7,236 nt of DNA, taken from positions 1 through 7,236 of the forward strand of contig JASFPJ010000162.1 in assembly GCA_050116035.1 (NCBI GenBank). The letters are read 5' to 3'. The notes under the pieces were generated by a model, which worked only from the letters and a program-made list of their open reading frames with translations, ran no database searches and was not told the DNA's origin. The translations under genes were made by a program, and so were the position numbers. Numbering within the stretch: position 1 is the first letter of the stretch; each line of letters opens with the position of its first letter. Below, piece by piece: positions 1-6,623 of the stretch. The DNA comes from SOIA01 sp050116035. Its GTDB lineage: Bacteria; Acidobacteriota; Aminicenantia; Aminicenantales; Aminicenantaceae.

Positions 1-23
1 TAAATTGATTTGTTAGATTTTTG

Positions 24-29
24 TATAAT
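24..29 (+). promoter_or_regulatory. Candidate sigma-70 -10 box of the gcvPA operon
   Basis: A perfect TATAAT hexamer lies 42 nt before the gcvPA ATG, which would give a 5' leader of roughly 35 nt. A -35 element at the ideal 17-nt spacing would be TAAATT (1-6), a poor match. TTGATT (5-10) is a better hexamer but only 13 nt away. The -10 call is therefore good and the full promoter less certain. The leader is too short to hold a glycine riboswitch. Confidence 0.55.
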
Positions 30-58
30 ACATTCAGATAAAGAAATGAAATTTAATC

Positions 59-64
59 AGGGAG
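59..64 (+). promoter_or_regulatory. Ribosome binding site of gcvPA (decides the start)
   Basis: AGGGAG ends 7 nt before the ATG at 72, an ideal spacing. The alternative in-frame TTG at 66 would be only 1 nt from it, so the ATG at 72 is the likely start. Confidence 0.7.
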
Positions 65-71
65 ATTGTCT

Positions 72-1469
72 ATGAAAAAAAAGGAAAAGCCGGCTCATCC
101 CTACATCCCTAATTCCGCTCCGAAAATCAAAGCGAAAATGCTTGAAGAGATTGGAGTGAAGAATATTGAGGAATTGTACGGTGATATTCCTGAAAGCCTG
201 AGGTTTAAGGGGAAGCTGAACCTTCCAGATGCTATCCCATCCGAGTATTCCTTGAAACGGCATGTGGAAGGGATTCTTGCCAAAAACCGAAGCTGTCAAG
301 AGGGCACCAGTTTTTTGGGTGCGGGATGCTGGCCGCATTATGTTCCGGCCATTTGCGATGAAATCAATCAGCGGTCAGAGTTTTTAACCGCCTATGCAGG
401 TGAACCCTATGAAGACCATGGAAGATTCCAGGCTCTTTTCGAGTATGAAAGCTTGATGGGAGAACTTCTCGATATGGATGTAGTCAATGTACCGACGTAT
501 GACTGGTCCCAGGCTGCAAGCACATCTATCCGGATGGCAGGAAGGATCACAGGACGAAAGGAAATACTCATCTCGGATACTGTCTCACCTGACAGGCTAC
601 TGGCGATTCGGAACTATTGCCGGCCTGTGGTCAATATCCAGATGGTGGGGCATGATGCTGAGACTGGATTGATGGACCTTGATGATTTACGGTCGAAGAT
701 ATCTTCATCGATTTCTGGAGTATATTTTGAAAATCCATCATTCCTGGGTTTCATAGAGCATCAAGGCAAAGTTATTTCCGAAATAGCTCACAAGAATGGA
801 GCCTTGAGTGTAGTGGGAGTTGATCCCATTTCTTTAGGCGTCATGGCTCCCCCCGGCCATTATGGAGCAGATATCGTCTGCGGCGACATCCAGGGGCTGG
901 GCAATCACATGAGTTTTGGCGGTGGCCATGGTGGCTTCATCGCCACTCGGGATGAAGAAAAATTCGTGATGGAATTCCCCTCGCGTTTGTTCGGGATCAC
1001 GAAGACGGCTGTCGAAGGTGAATACGGGTTTGGAGATGTGGCGTATGACCGGACATCCTTCGGAGTGAGGGAGGAAGGTAAGGAGTTTGTCGGAACCCAT
1101 GCGGCATTGTGTGGAATCACAGCTGCCGTTTATCTCTCTTTGATGGGCCCCATGGGATTACAGGGATTAGGACAGATTATCATGCAAAGATCACAGTATG
1201 CAATGAAAAAGCTTTCGGAAGTTAAAGGAGTCAGGGCTCCTTTGTTCACCTCGCCTCACTTCAAGGAGTTCGTTGTCAGTTTCAAGGAGGCAGGAAAAAC
1301 AGTTGAAGAGACCAATCGATTTTTACTCGAGCGCAATATTTTCGGCGGTGTCGACCTCTCTCCATACTCCACTGAACTTGAAAACTGTGCGCTGTACTGC
1401 GTGACTGAAGTTCACACCAAAGAAGACATTGATCACCTTGTTCGAGCGCTGAAGCAATGTTTGGTGTAA
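72..1469 (+). CDS. gcvPA: Glycine dehydrogenase (decarboxylating) subunit 1, divergent GcvPA
   Basis: This encodes 465 aa, close to the usual 440-450 aa of split P-protein alpha subunits. With GcvPB it would form the PLP-dependent glycine decarboxylase that passes an aminomethyl group to lipoyl-GcvH in the cytoplasm. The family is recognised by the N-terminal HPYIPN segment, SFLGAG (80-85) followed by HY (89-90), RSEFLTAY (101-108), FQALFEYESL (119-128), LDMDV (133-137), a G-rich middle (FGGGHGGF), and a C-terminal GGV...ELENCALYCVTE block. In this fold the alpha subunit resembles an aminotransferase but carries no PLP lysine. It differs from typical members. From memory, a canonical YTPYQ.E.SQG loop is here YAGEPYEDHG (108-117), and a canonical YDGATA is here YDWSQA (143-148). 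It is the first gene after a promoter, with gcvPB 13 nt downstream. Codons 2-4 form a run of eight A. The family call is firm. Exact substrate equivalence to glycine is inferred. Confidence 0.88.
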   Translation: MKKKEKPAHPYIPNSAPKIKAKMLEEIGVKNIEELYGDIPESLRFKGKLNLPDAIPSEYSLKRHVEGILAKNRSCQEGTSFLGAGCWPHYVPAICDEINQRSEFLTAYAGEPYEDHGRFQALFEYESLMGELLDMDVVNVPTYDWSQAASTSIRMAGRITGRKEILISDTVSPDRLLAIRNYCRPVVNIQMVGHDAETGLMDLDDLRSKISSSISGVYFENPSFLGFIEHQGKVISEIAHKNGALSVVGVDPISLGVMAPPGHYGADIVCGDIQGLGNHMSFGGGHGGFIATRDEEKFVMEFPSRLFGITKTAVEGEYGFGDVAYDRTSFGVREEGKEFVGTHAALCGITAAVYLSLMGPMGLQGLGQIIMQRSQYAMKKLSEVKGVRAPLFTSPHFKEFVVSFKEAGKTVEETNRFLLERNIFGGVDLSPYSTELENCALYCVTEVHTKEDIDHLVRALKQCLV

Positions 1470-1474
1470 GGAGG
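1469..1474 (+). promoter_or_regulatory. Ribosome binding site of gcvPB (decides the start)
   Basis: AGGAGG begins on the last base of the gcvPA stop codon and ends 8 nt before the ATG at 1483. The in-frame ATG at 1477 is only 2 nt away, too close for use, so the start is placed at 1483. The overlap with the upstream stop suggests translational coupling of the two subunits. Confidence 0.7.
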
Positions 1475-1482
1475 GAATGACA

Positions 1483-3048
1483 ATGGGAAAAGAAAAAGAG
1501 ACAAGAGTCAGGAATTTTCATCAAGCCAAATGGGATGAACCCGTTATTTTTGAACTGGACACAGAAGGAGAAAGAGGAATCCTGATCCCTGGGATAGAGA
1601 AAGAGGTTGAGGAGTGTGTGGGCGATGGAGTTTCCGCACTGCCGGAAAGCATGAGAAGAGATAAACCTCCTGCCCTTCCTGAGGTCGGACAGATGAAAGT
1701 GCTGAAGCATTATCTCCGCCTATCCCAGCACTGCATGGGAGCGGATTTTAACGTGGATTTGGGGCAAGGGACATGCACGATGAAGTACAGCCCGAAGATC
1801 AATGAGGAGTTCGTGCGCTCTCCGAAATCCGCTGAACTCCATCCCTTGCAGGATGAAAGCACGATCCAGGGCGCACTGGAGATCATCTATAAATTGGATA
1901 CATTTCTGAGGGAAGTATCGGGATTGGACAGGTTCTCATTCCAACCCGGAGGGGGGTCTCATGCGATATTAGCCATGGCGTCCATCATCCATGCCTATCA
2001 TGACTTGAAAGGTGAGGCCGAGCAAAGAGATGAGATCATCACGACTATTTTTTCTCATCCCTCAGATGCGGCGGCGGCGGCAGTGAAAGGATACAAGATA
2101 ATCACTCTCTACCAGAATGAAGACGGGCTTCCGGAGGTGGAGGCCCTGAAAAAGGCTGTCTCCGATCGGACAGCCGGTTTACTGATCACCAATCCTGAGG
2201 ATACGGGAATATTCAATCCCAGAATCGAGGAATTCACGAAGATCGTTCATGAGGCGGGAGGATTGTGTGGGTATGACCAGGCCAATGCCAATGGCATACT
2301 GGGCATCACCAGGGCGCGCGAGGCTGATTTTGACCTCTGCTTTTTTAACTTGCACAAATCGTTCTCCTCTCCTCATGGCTGTGGGGGGCCGGCCACTGGA
2401 GCCTTAGGAGTCACAGAAGAGCTAAAGGATTTTCTTCCTGTTCCAATCGTAGAGTATGACGGCGCGAAGTACTTCCTGGAACATGACCTTCCTTATACGA
2501 TCGGAAAGGTGAGAAGCTTCCATGGGGTTTTCCCGGCTGTTATCAGAGCTTATGCCTGGATCAGGAGTTTAGGAACTGAAGGCCTAAAGGAAGTCGCCCA
2601 TATCGCTGTCTTGAACAATAATTACATTTTAAAGAAGGTCAAAGAAATGAGGGGGGCTTCAGCTCCGTATGCGAAAGGAAGGCACCGTATCGAGCAGGTG
2701 AGGTACAGCTGGGAGAAGCTGACCAAAGACACTGGTGTGACAACAGAAGATGTGGCCTTCCGCATGGCGGATTTCGGATTTCATCTTTGGTCGAGTCACC
2801 ATCCTTTTGTCGTCCCGCAGCCTTTCACTATCGAGCCGACTGAATCCTATTCCAAGGAAGAAATCGATGAATATATTACCGGTTTGAGGAAGATCGTGGA
2901 AGAGGCATATGAGAACCCGGAAAAGGTGAAAGACGCACCCCATAACAGTGTGGTGCACAAGATCGATAACAGCACTCTGGATGATCCGGAAAAGTGGGCG
3001 ATCACCTGGAGAGCCTATCTCAAAAAAAACAAAGGCAGGAATGAGTAA
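1483..3048 (+). CDS. gcvPB: Glycine dehydrogenase (decarboxylating) subunit 2, divergent GcvPB (PLP-binding)
   Basis: This encodes 521 aa, within or slightly above the usual 480-520 aa. It is the catalytic beta subunit of the split P-protein, which decarboxylates glycine with PLP. Visible family marks are HYLRLSQ near the N-terminus, TCTMKYSPKINEE (from 97), LHPLQ...IQGALEI, the PLP-ring aspartate in YDQAN (D265), and the Schiff-base lysine in NLHKSFSSPHG (K292). Fold and cofactor binding therefore look intact. Several motifs that are nearly invariant in characterised P-proteins, recalled from memory, are changed: LQPAAGAHGE to FQPGGGSHAI (153-162), SAHGTNPAS to FSHPSDAAA (190-198), NPNTLG to NPEDTG (237-242), and PHGGGGPGAG to PHGCGGPATG. 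The changes match the divergence of its partner GcvPA, which argues for a co-evolved subfamily rather than decay, as the frame is open throughout. No gcvT, gcvH or lpd is nearby. A related PLP-dependent decarboxylation of another small amino acid cannot be excluded. Confidence 0.86.
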   Translation: MGKEKETRVRNFHQAKWDEPVIFELDTEGERGILIPGIEKEVEECVGDGVSALPESMRRDKPPALPEVGQMKVLKHYLRLSQHCMGADFNVDLGQGTCTMKYSPKINEEFVRSPKSAELHPLQDESTIQGALEIIYKLDTFLREVSGLDRFSFQPGGGSHAILAMASIIHAYHDLKGEAEQRDEIITTIFSHPSDAAAAAVKGYKIITLYQNEDGLPEVEALKKAVSDRTAGLLITNPEDTGIFNPRIEEFTKIVHEAGGLCGYDQANANGILGITRAREADFDLCFFNLHKSFSSPHGCGGPATGALGVTEELKDFLPVPIVEYDGAKYFLEHDLPYTIGKVRSFHGVFPAVIRAYAWIRSLGTEGLKEVAHIAVLNNNYILKKVKEMRGASAPYAKGRHRIEQVRYSWEKLTKDTGVTTEDVAFRMADFGFHLWSSHHPFVVPQPFTIEPTESYSKEEIDEYITGLRKIVEEAYENPEKVKDAPHNSVVHKIDNSTLDDPEKWAITWRAYLKKNKGRNE

Positions 3049-3058
3049 ATTAACTCTT

Positions 3059-3063
3059 GGAGG
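3059..3063 (+). promoter_or_regulatory. Ribosome binding site of the DUF3078 gene (decides the start)
   Basis: GGAGG ends 5 nt before the ATG at 3069. An upstream in-frame TTG at 3057 overlaps the site itself and would add four residues in front of the signal peptide, so 3069 is preferred. Confidence 0.65.
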
Positions 3064-3068
3064 ACATC

Positions 3069-3950
3069 ATGAGGATTAGATCTGTTGGGATTGGATTCAT
3101 TTTTCTTTTTATTGTGTTTTTAAGCTCGAGTGGTTTGGCTCAAGAGAAAAAAGAGAAAAAGCCGAAAGAAGAGCCGGAATACGGCTGGCGAAAGGCAATG
3201 GTCGGTGGTATCAATTTAACACAAACCAGCTTCACAAACTGGACACAGGGCGGAGAGAATTCTTTTGCCTGGCAGGTTAACCTGAATTTTATGTTCGTCA
3301 ACGACCAGGAACAAACAAGTTGGGCTCATTCCGGAAAGTTGACTTATGGTACGGCAAAAATTGGTGGACAGGGAATACGGAAATCCATAGACGAAATTAA
3401 ACTGGAAAGCGTTTTTACTTATAAATTCGGAAAGCATGTGAATCCTTTTATCGCAGCGACCGGAGAAACACAGTTCGCTCCCGGATATGACTATGATGCC
3501 GAGCCAAAGGTCCAGAAATCAGCCTTTATGGATCCTGGATACTTTCGGGAAAGTGTGGGCATAGGATTTGCGCCCAACAAGATAGTGAAAACGCGGTTTG
3601 GTGTGGGGCTCAAACAGACTATAACCAGCAATTTTCCGGTTCCTTTTACCGATGATCCGGGAACAATAGACAAGGTGGAAAAATTCAAGAATGAAGCCGG
3701 GTTTGAATCCGTGACTGACATAAACTGGAAGGTCACAAAGAGCTCTTTGTTCACATCTAAACTCGAGCTCTTTTATGGCTTTGGAGCTTTTGATGAAACG
3801 GATGTGAAATGGGATAGTGTGCTGTCTGTGGAAGTCTCGAAATACATCGGAATCAATTTCAATTTAATATTATTTTATGATAAAGACATATCCAGCCGAC
3901 GCCAGATCAAGCAGTCCATTTCATTTGGCCTGACTTATAGTTTCATCTGA
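3069..3950 (+). CDS. DUF3078 family protein, probable outer-membrane beta-barrel
   Basis: This encodes 293 aa. Residues 1-24 form a signal peptide: MRIR, a hydrophobic stretch of about 14 residues, then a likely signal peptidase I site at GLA|QE. A short Lys/Glu-rich linker (26-37) precedes the mature domain. From W40 to the end it follows the DUF3078 pattern: WRK..VGGINLTQTSFTNW, GGENSFAW, LTYG, RKS.DEIKLES, TQFAPGYDY, FMDPGYF and VGIGFAP. Alternating polar and hydrophobic residues suggest strands, and the C-terminus ends GLTYSFI, similar to barrel ends. There is no cysteine. DUF3078 proteins are common in Bacteroidetes and related phyla and their function is not established to my knowledge. 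The gene starts 20 nt after gcvPB on the same strand with no visible terminator between, so it is probably co-transcribed with it. A metabolic link is not shown by the sequence. Family assignment is good; the outer-membrane location is inferred. Confidence 0.82.
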   Translation: MRIRSVGIGFIFLFIVFLSSSGLAQEKKEKKPKEEPEYGWRKAMVGGINLTQTSFTNWTQGGENSFAWQVNLNFMFVNDQEQTSWAHSGKLTYGTAKIGGQGIRKSIDEIKLESVFTYKFGKHVNPFIAATGETQFAPGYDYDAEPKVQKSAFMDPGYFRESVGIGFAPNKIVKTRFGVGLKQTITSNFPVPFTDDPGTIDKVEKFKNEAGFESVTDINWKVTKSSLFTSKLELFYGFGAFDETDVKWDSVLSVEVSKYIGINFNLILFYDKDISSRRQIKQSISFGLTYSFI

Positions 3951-3972
3951 AAAGAATTCGTCAGAAATGAAA
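3941..3972 (+). repeat. Imperfect inverted repeat over the DUF3078 stop codon, possible 3'-end hairpin
   Basis: TTTCATCTGA (3941-3950, including the stop codon) can pair with TCAGAAATGAAA (3961-3972) as ten base pairs interrupted by a 2-nt AA bulge, across a 10-nt loop that contains GAATTC. The stem is AT-rich. The nearest T-run is six T at 3994-3999, about 21 nt further on, so this is not a textbook intrinsic terminator. It could protect the 3' end of the operon mRNA. Confidence 0.3.
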
Positions 3973-4317
3973 TAGAGCGGAATCCCTAGATAATTTTTTG
4001 AACATTGGTTATTGGTCATATACAGACAGAAATGGCCAGCTTGTTTGTTTGAACATAAGAAGTAAGCCAGAGATTCCCTATCCTGTTCTTGAGCATTGTT
4101 TTTTCTCGCTGTCCACCATGAATTTTCCCAATACATCTTTCTCTGTCTTTGATGATAAAAACAGGCATATCTCACCCCTCTCGATGAAAAAAAAGGCAAA
4201 AATTCACCTTCAGATTCACCACAAGAGGCGATTGATTGGAGGATAAGGCTCTGGGAGAATACACTGCGAATATGAACAAATGAGCCATGCATTTATGGCA
4301 AAATATTAGGAGGCATC
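3951..4317. other. 367-bp intergenic stretch with no supported gene
   Basis: The region separates the gcvPA-gcvPB-DUF3078 unit from the thioredoxin-like gene. The longest open frames on either strand have no ribosome binding site, no recognisable domain and a composition unlike the flanking proteins. Small items visible are a tandem pair of ATTGGTT/ATTGGTC (4004-4017), an A8 run (4187-4194), and a 5-bp hairpin GCCAT/ATGGC (4284-4299) just before the downstream Shine-Dalgarno. The promoter of the next gene should lie here, but I see no hexamer pair with good matches and spacing. Confidence 0.6.
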
Positions 4318-4875
4318 ATGAATTGCCCGTACTGTGACAGGTTTTCTCCAAGTTCCATCACATGTGTTCACTGTGGTGAAAAATTACCCTCATCTTCCAG
4401 AACCAGGAGATCAAGCTCATTTACCCGCAGCTCAGGGAATAGCTTCGTCACTAAGATTTTATTGATGGTTCTCGGAGCTCTTGTGATTTATGGAGCCTAT
4501 TCGTTGTTTTTCAAGGAGAGAGGCAGTGACATTCCTTCCTACATGAGCGATGGTCCTGTGAATCTTAAAGAGATGATTGTAAGGGGAGAGATGAATATTG
4601 TTGACCTTTACAGCGATTACTGCCCCCCATGCGTGCAGATTGCACCGTATCTTAAAAAGCTGGATGAAATGAGAGAAGATATTGTTGTCGTCAAGATTGA
4701 TATCAACCGGAGCGGAGTCACAGGAATCGATTGGCAGTCCCCTGTGGCCAGACAGTTCAAGCTGAGAAGTATTCCTCATTTCATAGTTGTATCTCCTTCG
4801 GGAAAGATCAGGTTTCAGGGTAAAAAAGCCTATCAGTTTGTGCTGGATCAATTACGAGAAGAAGGGCTCATATGA
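4318..4875 (+). CDS. Zinc-ribbon, single-TM, thioredoxin-domain protein
   Basis: This encodes 185 aa starting at an ATG 4 nt after AGGAGG (4308-4313). There are three parts. Residues 3-19 carry two CxxC knuckles (C3, C6, C16, C19), a typical zinc ribbon. Residues 25-42 are a Ser/Arg-rich linker. Residues about 46-65 are one hydrophobic helix. Residues about 80-185 are a thioredoxin fold with a CPPC active site (C102-C105) preceded by DLYSDY and a cis-proline in SIP (P153). The many arginines before the helix predict the zinc ribbon in the cytoplasm and the thioredoxin domain in the periplasm, where it would act as a thiol-disulfide oxidoreductase. The partner that would keep CPPC reduced or oxidised is not in the window. 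The predicted products of the neighbouring DUF3078 and DUF4139 genes contain no cysteine, so they are not thiol substrates. The fold call is firm; topology and redox direction are inferred. The gene appears monocistronic and converges with the DUF4139 gene. Confidence 0.82.
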   Translation: MNCPYCDRFSPSSITCVHCGEKLPSSSRTRRSSSFTRSSGNSFVTKILLMVLGALVIYGAYSLFFKERGSDIPSYMSDGPVNLKEMIVRGEMNIVDLYSDYCPPCVQIAPYLKKLDEMREDIVVVKIDINRSGVTGIDWQSPVARQFKLRSIPHFIVVSPSGKIRFQGKKAYQFVLDQLREEGLI

Positions 4876-4881
4876 GCCAGA

Positions 4882-4912
4882 CAATGCTGAGAACGCATTG
4901 GGGAATGTTTTT
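4882..4912 (+). terminator. Weak candidate terminator after the thioredoxin-like gene
   Basis: A perfect 6-bp stem, CAATGC (4882-4887) with GCATTG (4895-4900), has a 7-nt loop and is followed 7 nt later by five T (4908-4912). An outer arm pair, GCCAGAC (4876-4882) with GTCAGGC (4919-4925), has one mismatch and could enclose it. It sits in the 66-bp gap between two convergent genes, where a terminator is expected. The stem is short and the T-run is offset. Confidence 0.35.
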
Positions 4913-4941
4913 GCTCCAGTCAGGCTTTCTACTCCTTCTCT

Positions 4942-6603
4942 CTAGTGGCGGATGTAGACTTTATAGGTATAGGTGACCTCCACTTCTTCACCAGCCTTCA
5001 CCGGGATTTCCCAGGAAATATATGAGTTAAAATTGACTCCTCTGAGTCCTTCTGCGACCTTTTCTACCTTGCCGTTGTGGCTGACCTCAAGGACCTCACC
5101 AGTGACCTTCTTTTTAATCTCCATAGTCACATCTTTGGATTTAGCATTATTGATGTACAATTCACCCTTCACTGTCACAAGGTCATAGGAGCTGCGGTAA
5201 AGCCTCACATCTCGCTGTCTTTCAATTTCGTATTCGTGCCTGTTTGTCTTGATATCAGTCGCAATCGTCAGCTTCAAGTTGGTCTTGGTGGTTTTGGGAG
5301 TGTAATTGATCGTATCCTGCGCCAGAGGTTTCCAGCCACTGATTGTCAGTGCGGGGGCTGTGGTCCACGGGTAATCTGTGGAGTTTTCCAGTTTAATGGA
5401 ATGCCAGACTTGCTCTCTGTCTGTTGGCTGCTGCCCTGAACGCTGGTATCCTCTCGGGTCGACATTGAGTGTATCCGGGACATTCCACTCGTAGATGTGT
5501 TTATAATCGACTTCCTGGGAAAATATATGATAGTAGGCTCGTTCTCCTTTTTTCAGATTGATGCCTCTTTTATTATACAGAAAAAGATCTTCTTCAGAAG
5601 CTCCGGGGACGCCCTTGATAGCGGCATAGCCATAATCCAGAGGCTGTACGCGAGCTTCCTCTCTGAATGCGGCGGGCATGCTCTGTCTCATGATGTTTGA
5701 CATCTGGCTGTAGTCATCTCGACGCCGGGCTCCGGCTTCTAGTCCAGTAATAAATTGACTGAGGGCCTGGTCAAGAGCCAGGGGAGAGAGCACATCCGCG
5801 TACATAAAATTGGGATACCCGACCACGAAGAAGGCATCGACATTCTCCAAGTCTTCGACGTCATTGATAAGAGTGGCTTTCATGGTTATCCGGGCTTTCT
5901 TCGGGTCCTCAATATTGACCAGGTAACTCGGAATCCAGCTAATGCCTTTTTGTAAATAGGATAGACTGAGTTTTGCCTTTTTCTTTGGCGTTGCGACTTT
6001 GAACTTGATTCTTTTTTCTCTTGCTTTACTCTGAGTTTTGGTGGAGTAGTCAGTGGGGAATTCAATTTTAGACACAGCATTCTTGTTTATGATGACATCT
6101 CCTTCTTTTGTGCGGATTATGACGATTGCGCCCGGGTAAGCCTGGACACGTTCCTGGGCAGCTTCAGGATGCAGAACTCTATTTTCCGGAACAGATTGAA
6201 TGATTCCTTCAATGAGCCTATTGTTAGCCGTAATTTTTGCCTTTTTACCGATATTCACCTTAAGCAGTTCTTGCAGAGTGATGGCTTCAGTCTCGCTTTC
6301 CACCTCTTCAAAAAAACCGATGACTTCTTCGAGTTGAGCATCCTTATCCAAAGAGCCGATCCATAATGAACCTAAAGTGGCCTTCGGCACGTACTCTGTG
6401 ACTGCCCATTTGTTCAGTAAATCCACTTCACCCTCTCTTATGAAGAAGCCCAACCCATTCTTAAAGACGGCTATGGTTTTCGCTTTTGTGTTCAGTCTAG
6501 GTAATGGGTTTTCCTTTTCTTCATCTGCGGGCATCGAGAGAGTCGTGAGGATCAGGCCCAAAAGAGTAAATGATGCGATTTTAAAGAGATGTTGTTTAAA
6601 CAT
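4942..6603 (-). CDS. Exported DUF4139-domain protein
   Basis: This encodes 553 aa. The start is well supported by GGGAGG (6616-6611 on the minus strand) 7 nt before the ATG. Residues 1 to about 26 form a signal peptide (KQHLFK, then a hydrophobic stretch, likely cut near SMPA|DE). There is no lipobox and no cysteine anywhere, so it is not a lipoprotein. Residues about 40-200 hold a beta-rich N-terminal part (KTIAVFKNGLGFF). From about 205 the DUF4139 region begins with SLSYLQKGISWIPSYLV (W223), continues with TLINDVEDLENVDAFFVVG, and ends with a SWEIPVKAGEEVEVTYTYKV strand pair typical of the C-terminus of this family. Residues about 285-345 form a charged, probably flexible insert (GARRRDDYSQ). 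The molecular role of DUF4139 proteins is unknown to me. The gene lies 20 nt after an S9 peptidase gene and is probably co-transcribed. The family call is good, while the N-terminal boundaries are approximate. Confidence 0.78.
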   Translation of the reverse strand: MFKQHLFKIASFTLLGLILTTLSMPADEEKENPLPRLNTKAKTIAVFKNGLGFFIREGEVDLLNKWAVTEYVPKATLGSLWIGSLDKDAQLEEVIGFFEEVESETEAITLQELLKVNIGKKAKITANNRLIEGIIQSVPENRVLHPEAAQERVQAYPGAIVIIRTKEGDVIINKNAVSKIEFPTDYSTKTQSKAREKRIKFKVATPKKKAKLSLSYLQKGISWIPSYLVNIEDPKKARITMKATLINDVEDLENVDAFFVVGYPNFMYADVLSPLALDQALSQFITGLEAGARRRDDYSQMSNIMRQSMPAAFREEARVQPLDYGYAAIKGVPGASEEDLFLYNKRGINLKKGERAYYHIFSQEVDYKHIYEWNVPDTLNVDPRGYQRSGQQPTDREQVWHSIKLENSTDYPWTTAPALTISGWKPLAQDTINYTPKTTKTNLKLTIATDIKTNRHEYEIERQRDVRLYRSSYDLVTVKGELYINNAKSKDVTMEIKKKVTGEVLEVSHNGKVEKVAEGLRGVNFNSYISWEIPVKAGEEVEVTYTYKVYIRH

Positions 6604-6623
6604 TTCATTCCCTCCCTTTTTAT

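Noticed and set aside
1..71. Possible glycine riboswitch before gcvPA
   Set aside because: The predicted leader is only about 35 nt and no aptamer-like paired structure is visible. Any riboswitch would have to be much longer.
1477..1482. gcvPB start at the ATG at 1477
   Set aside because: It is only 2 nt from AGGAGG, while the in-frame ATG at 1483 has an 8-nt spacing.
72..4196. Identical 13-mer (ATG, eight A, GG) at 72-84 and 4184-4196
   Set aside because: The match is mostly a homopolymer and does not extend on either side, so it is best explained by chance.
3998..4246. 82-codon + strand open frame in the long intergenic gap
   Set aside because: It needs a TTG start with no ribosome binding site, and its translation has no recognisable domain, signal or family resemblance.
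3921..4292. 123-codon minus-strand open frame across the gap and the end of the DUF3078 gene
   Set aside because: It overlaps the supported DUF3078 coding region, has no ribosome binding site, and its residue composition is unlike a real protein.
4284..4299. 5-bp hairpin GCCAT/ATGGC before the thioredoxin gene's ribosome binding site
   Set aside because: The stem is too short and AT-rich to claim as a regulatory element. It is only noted within the intergenic entry.
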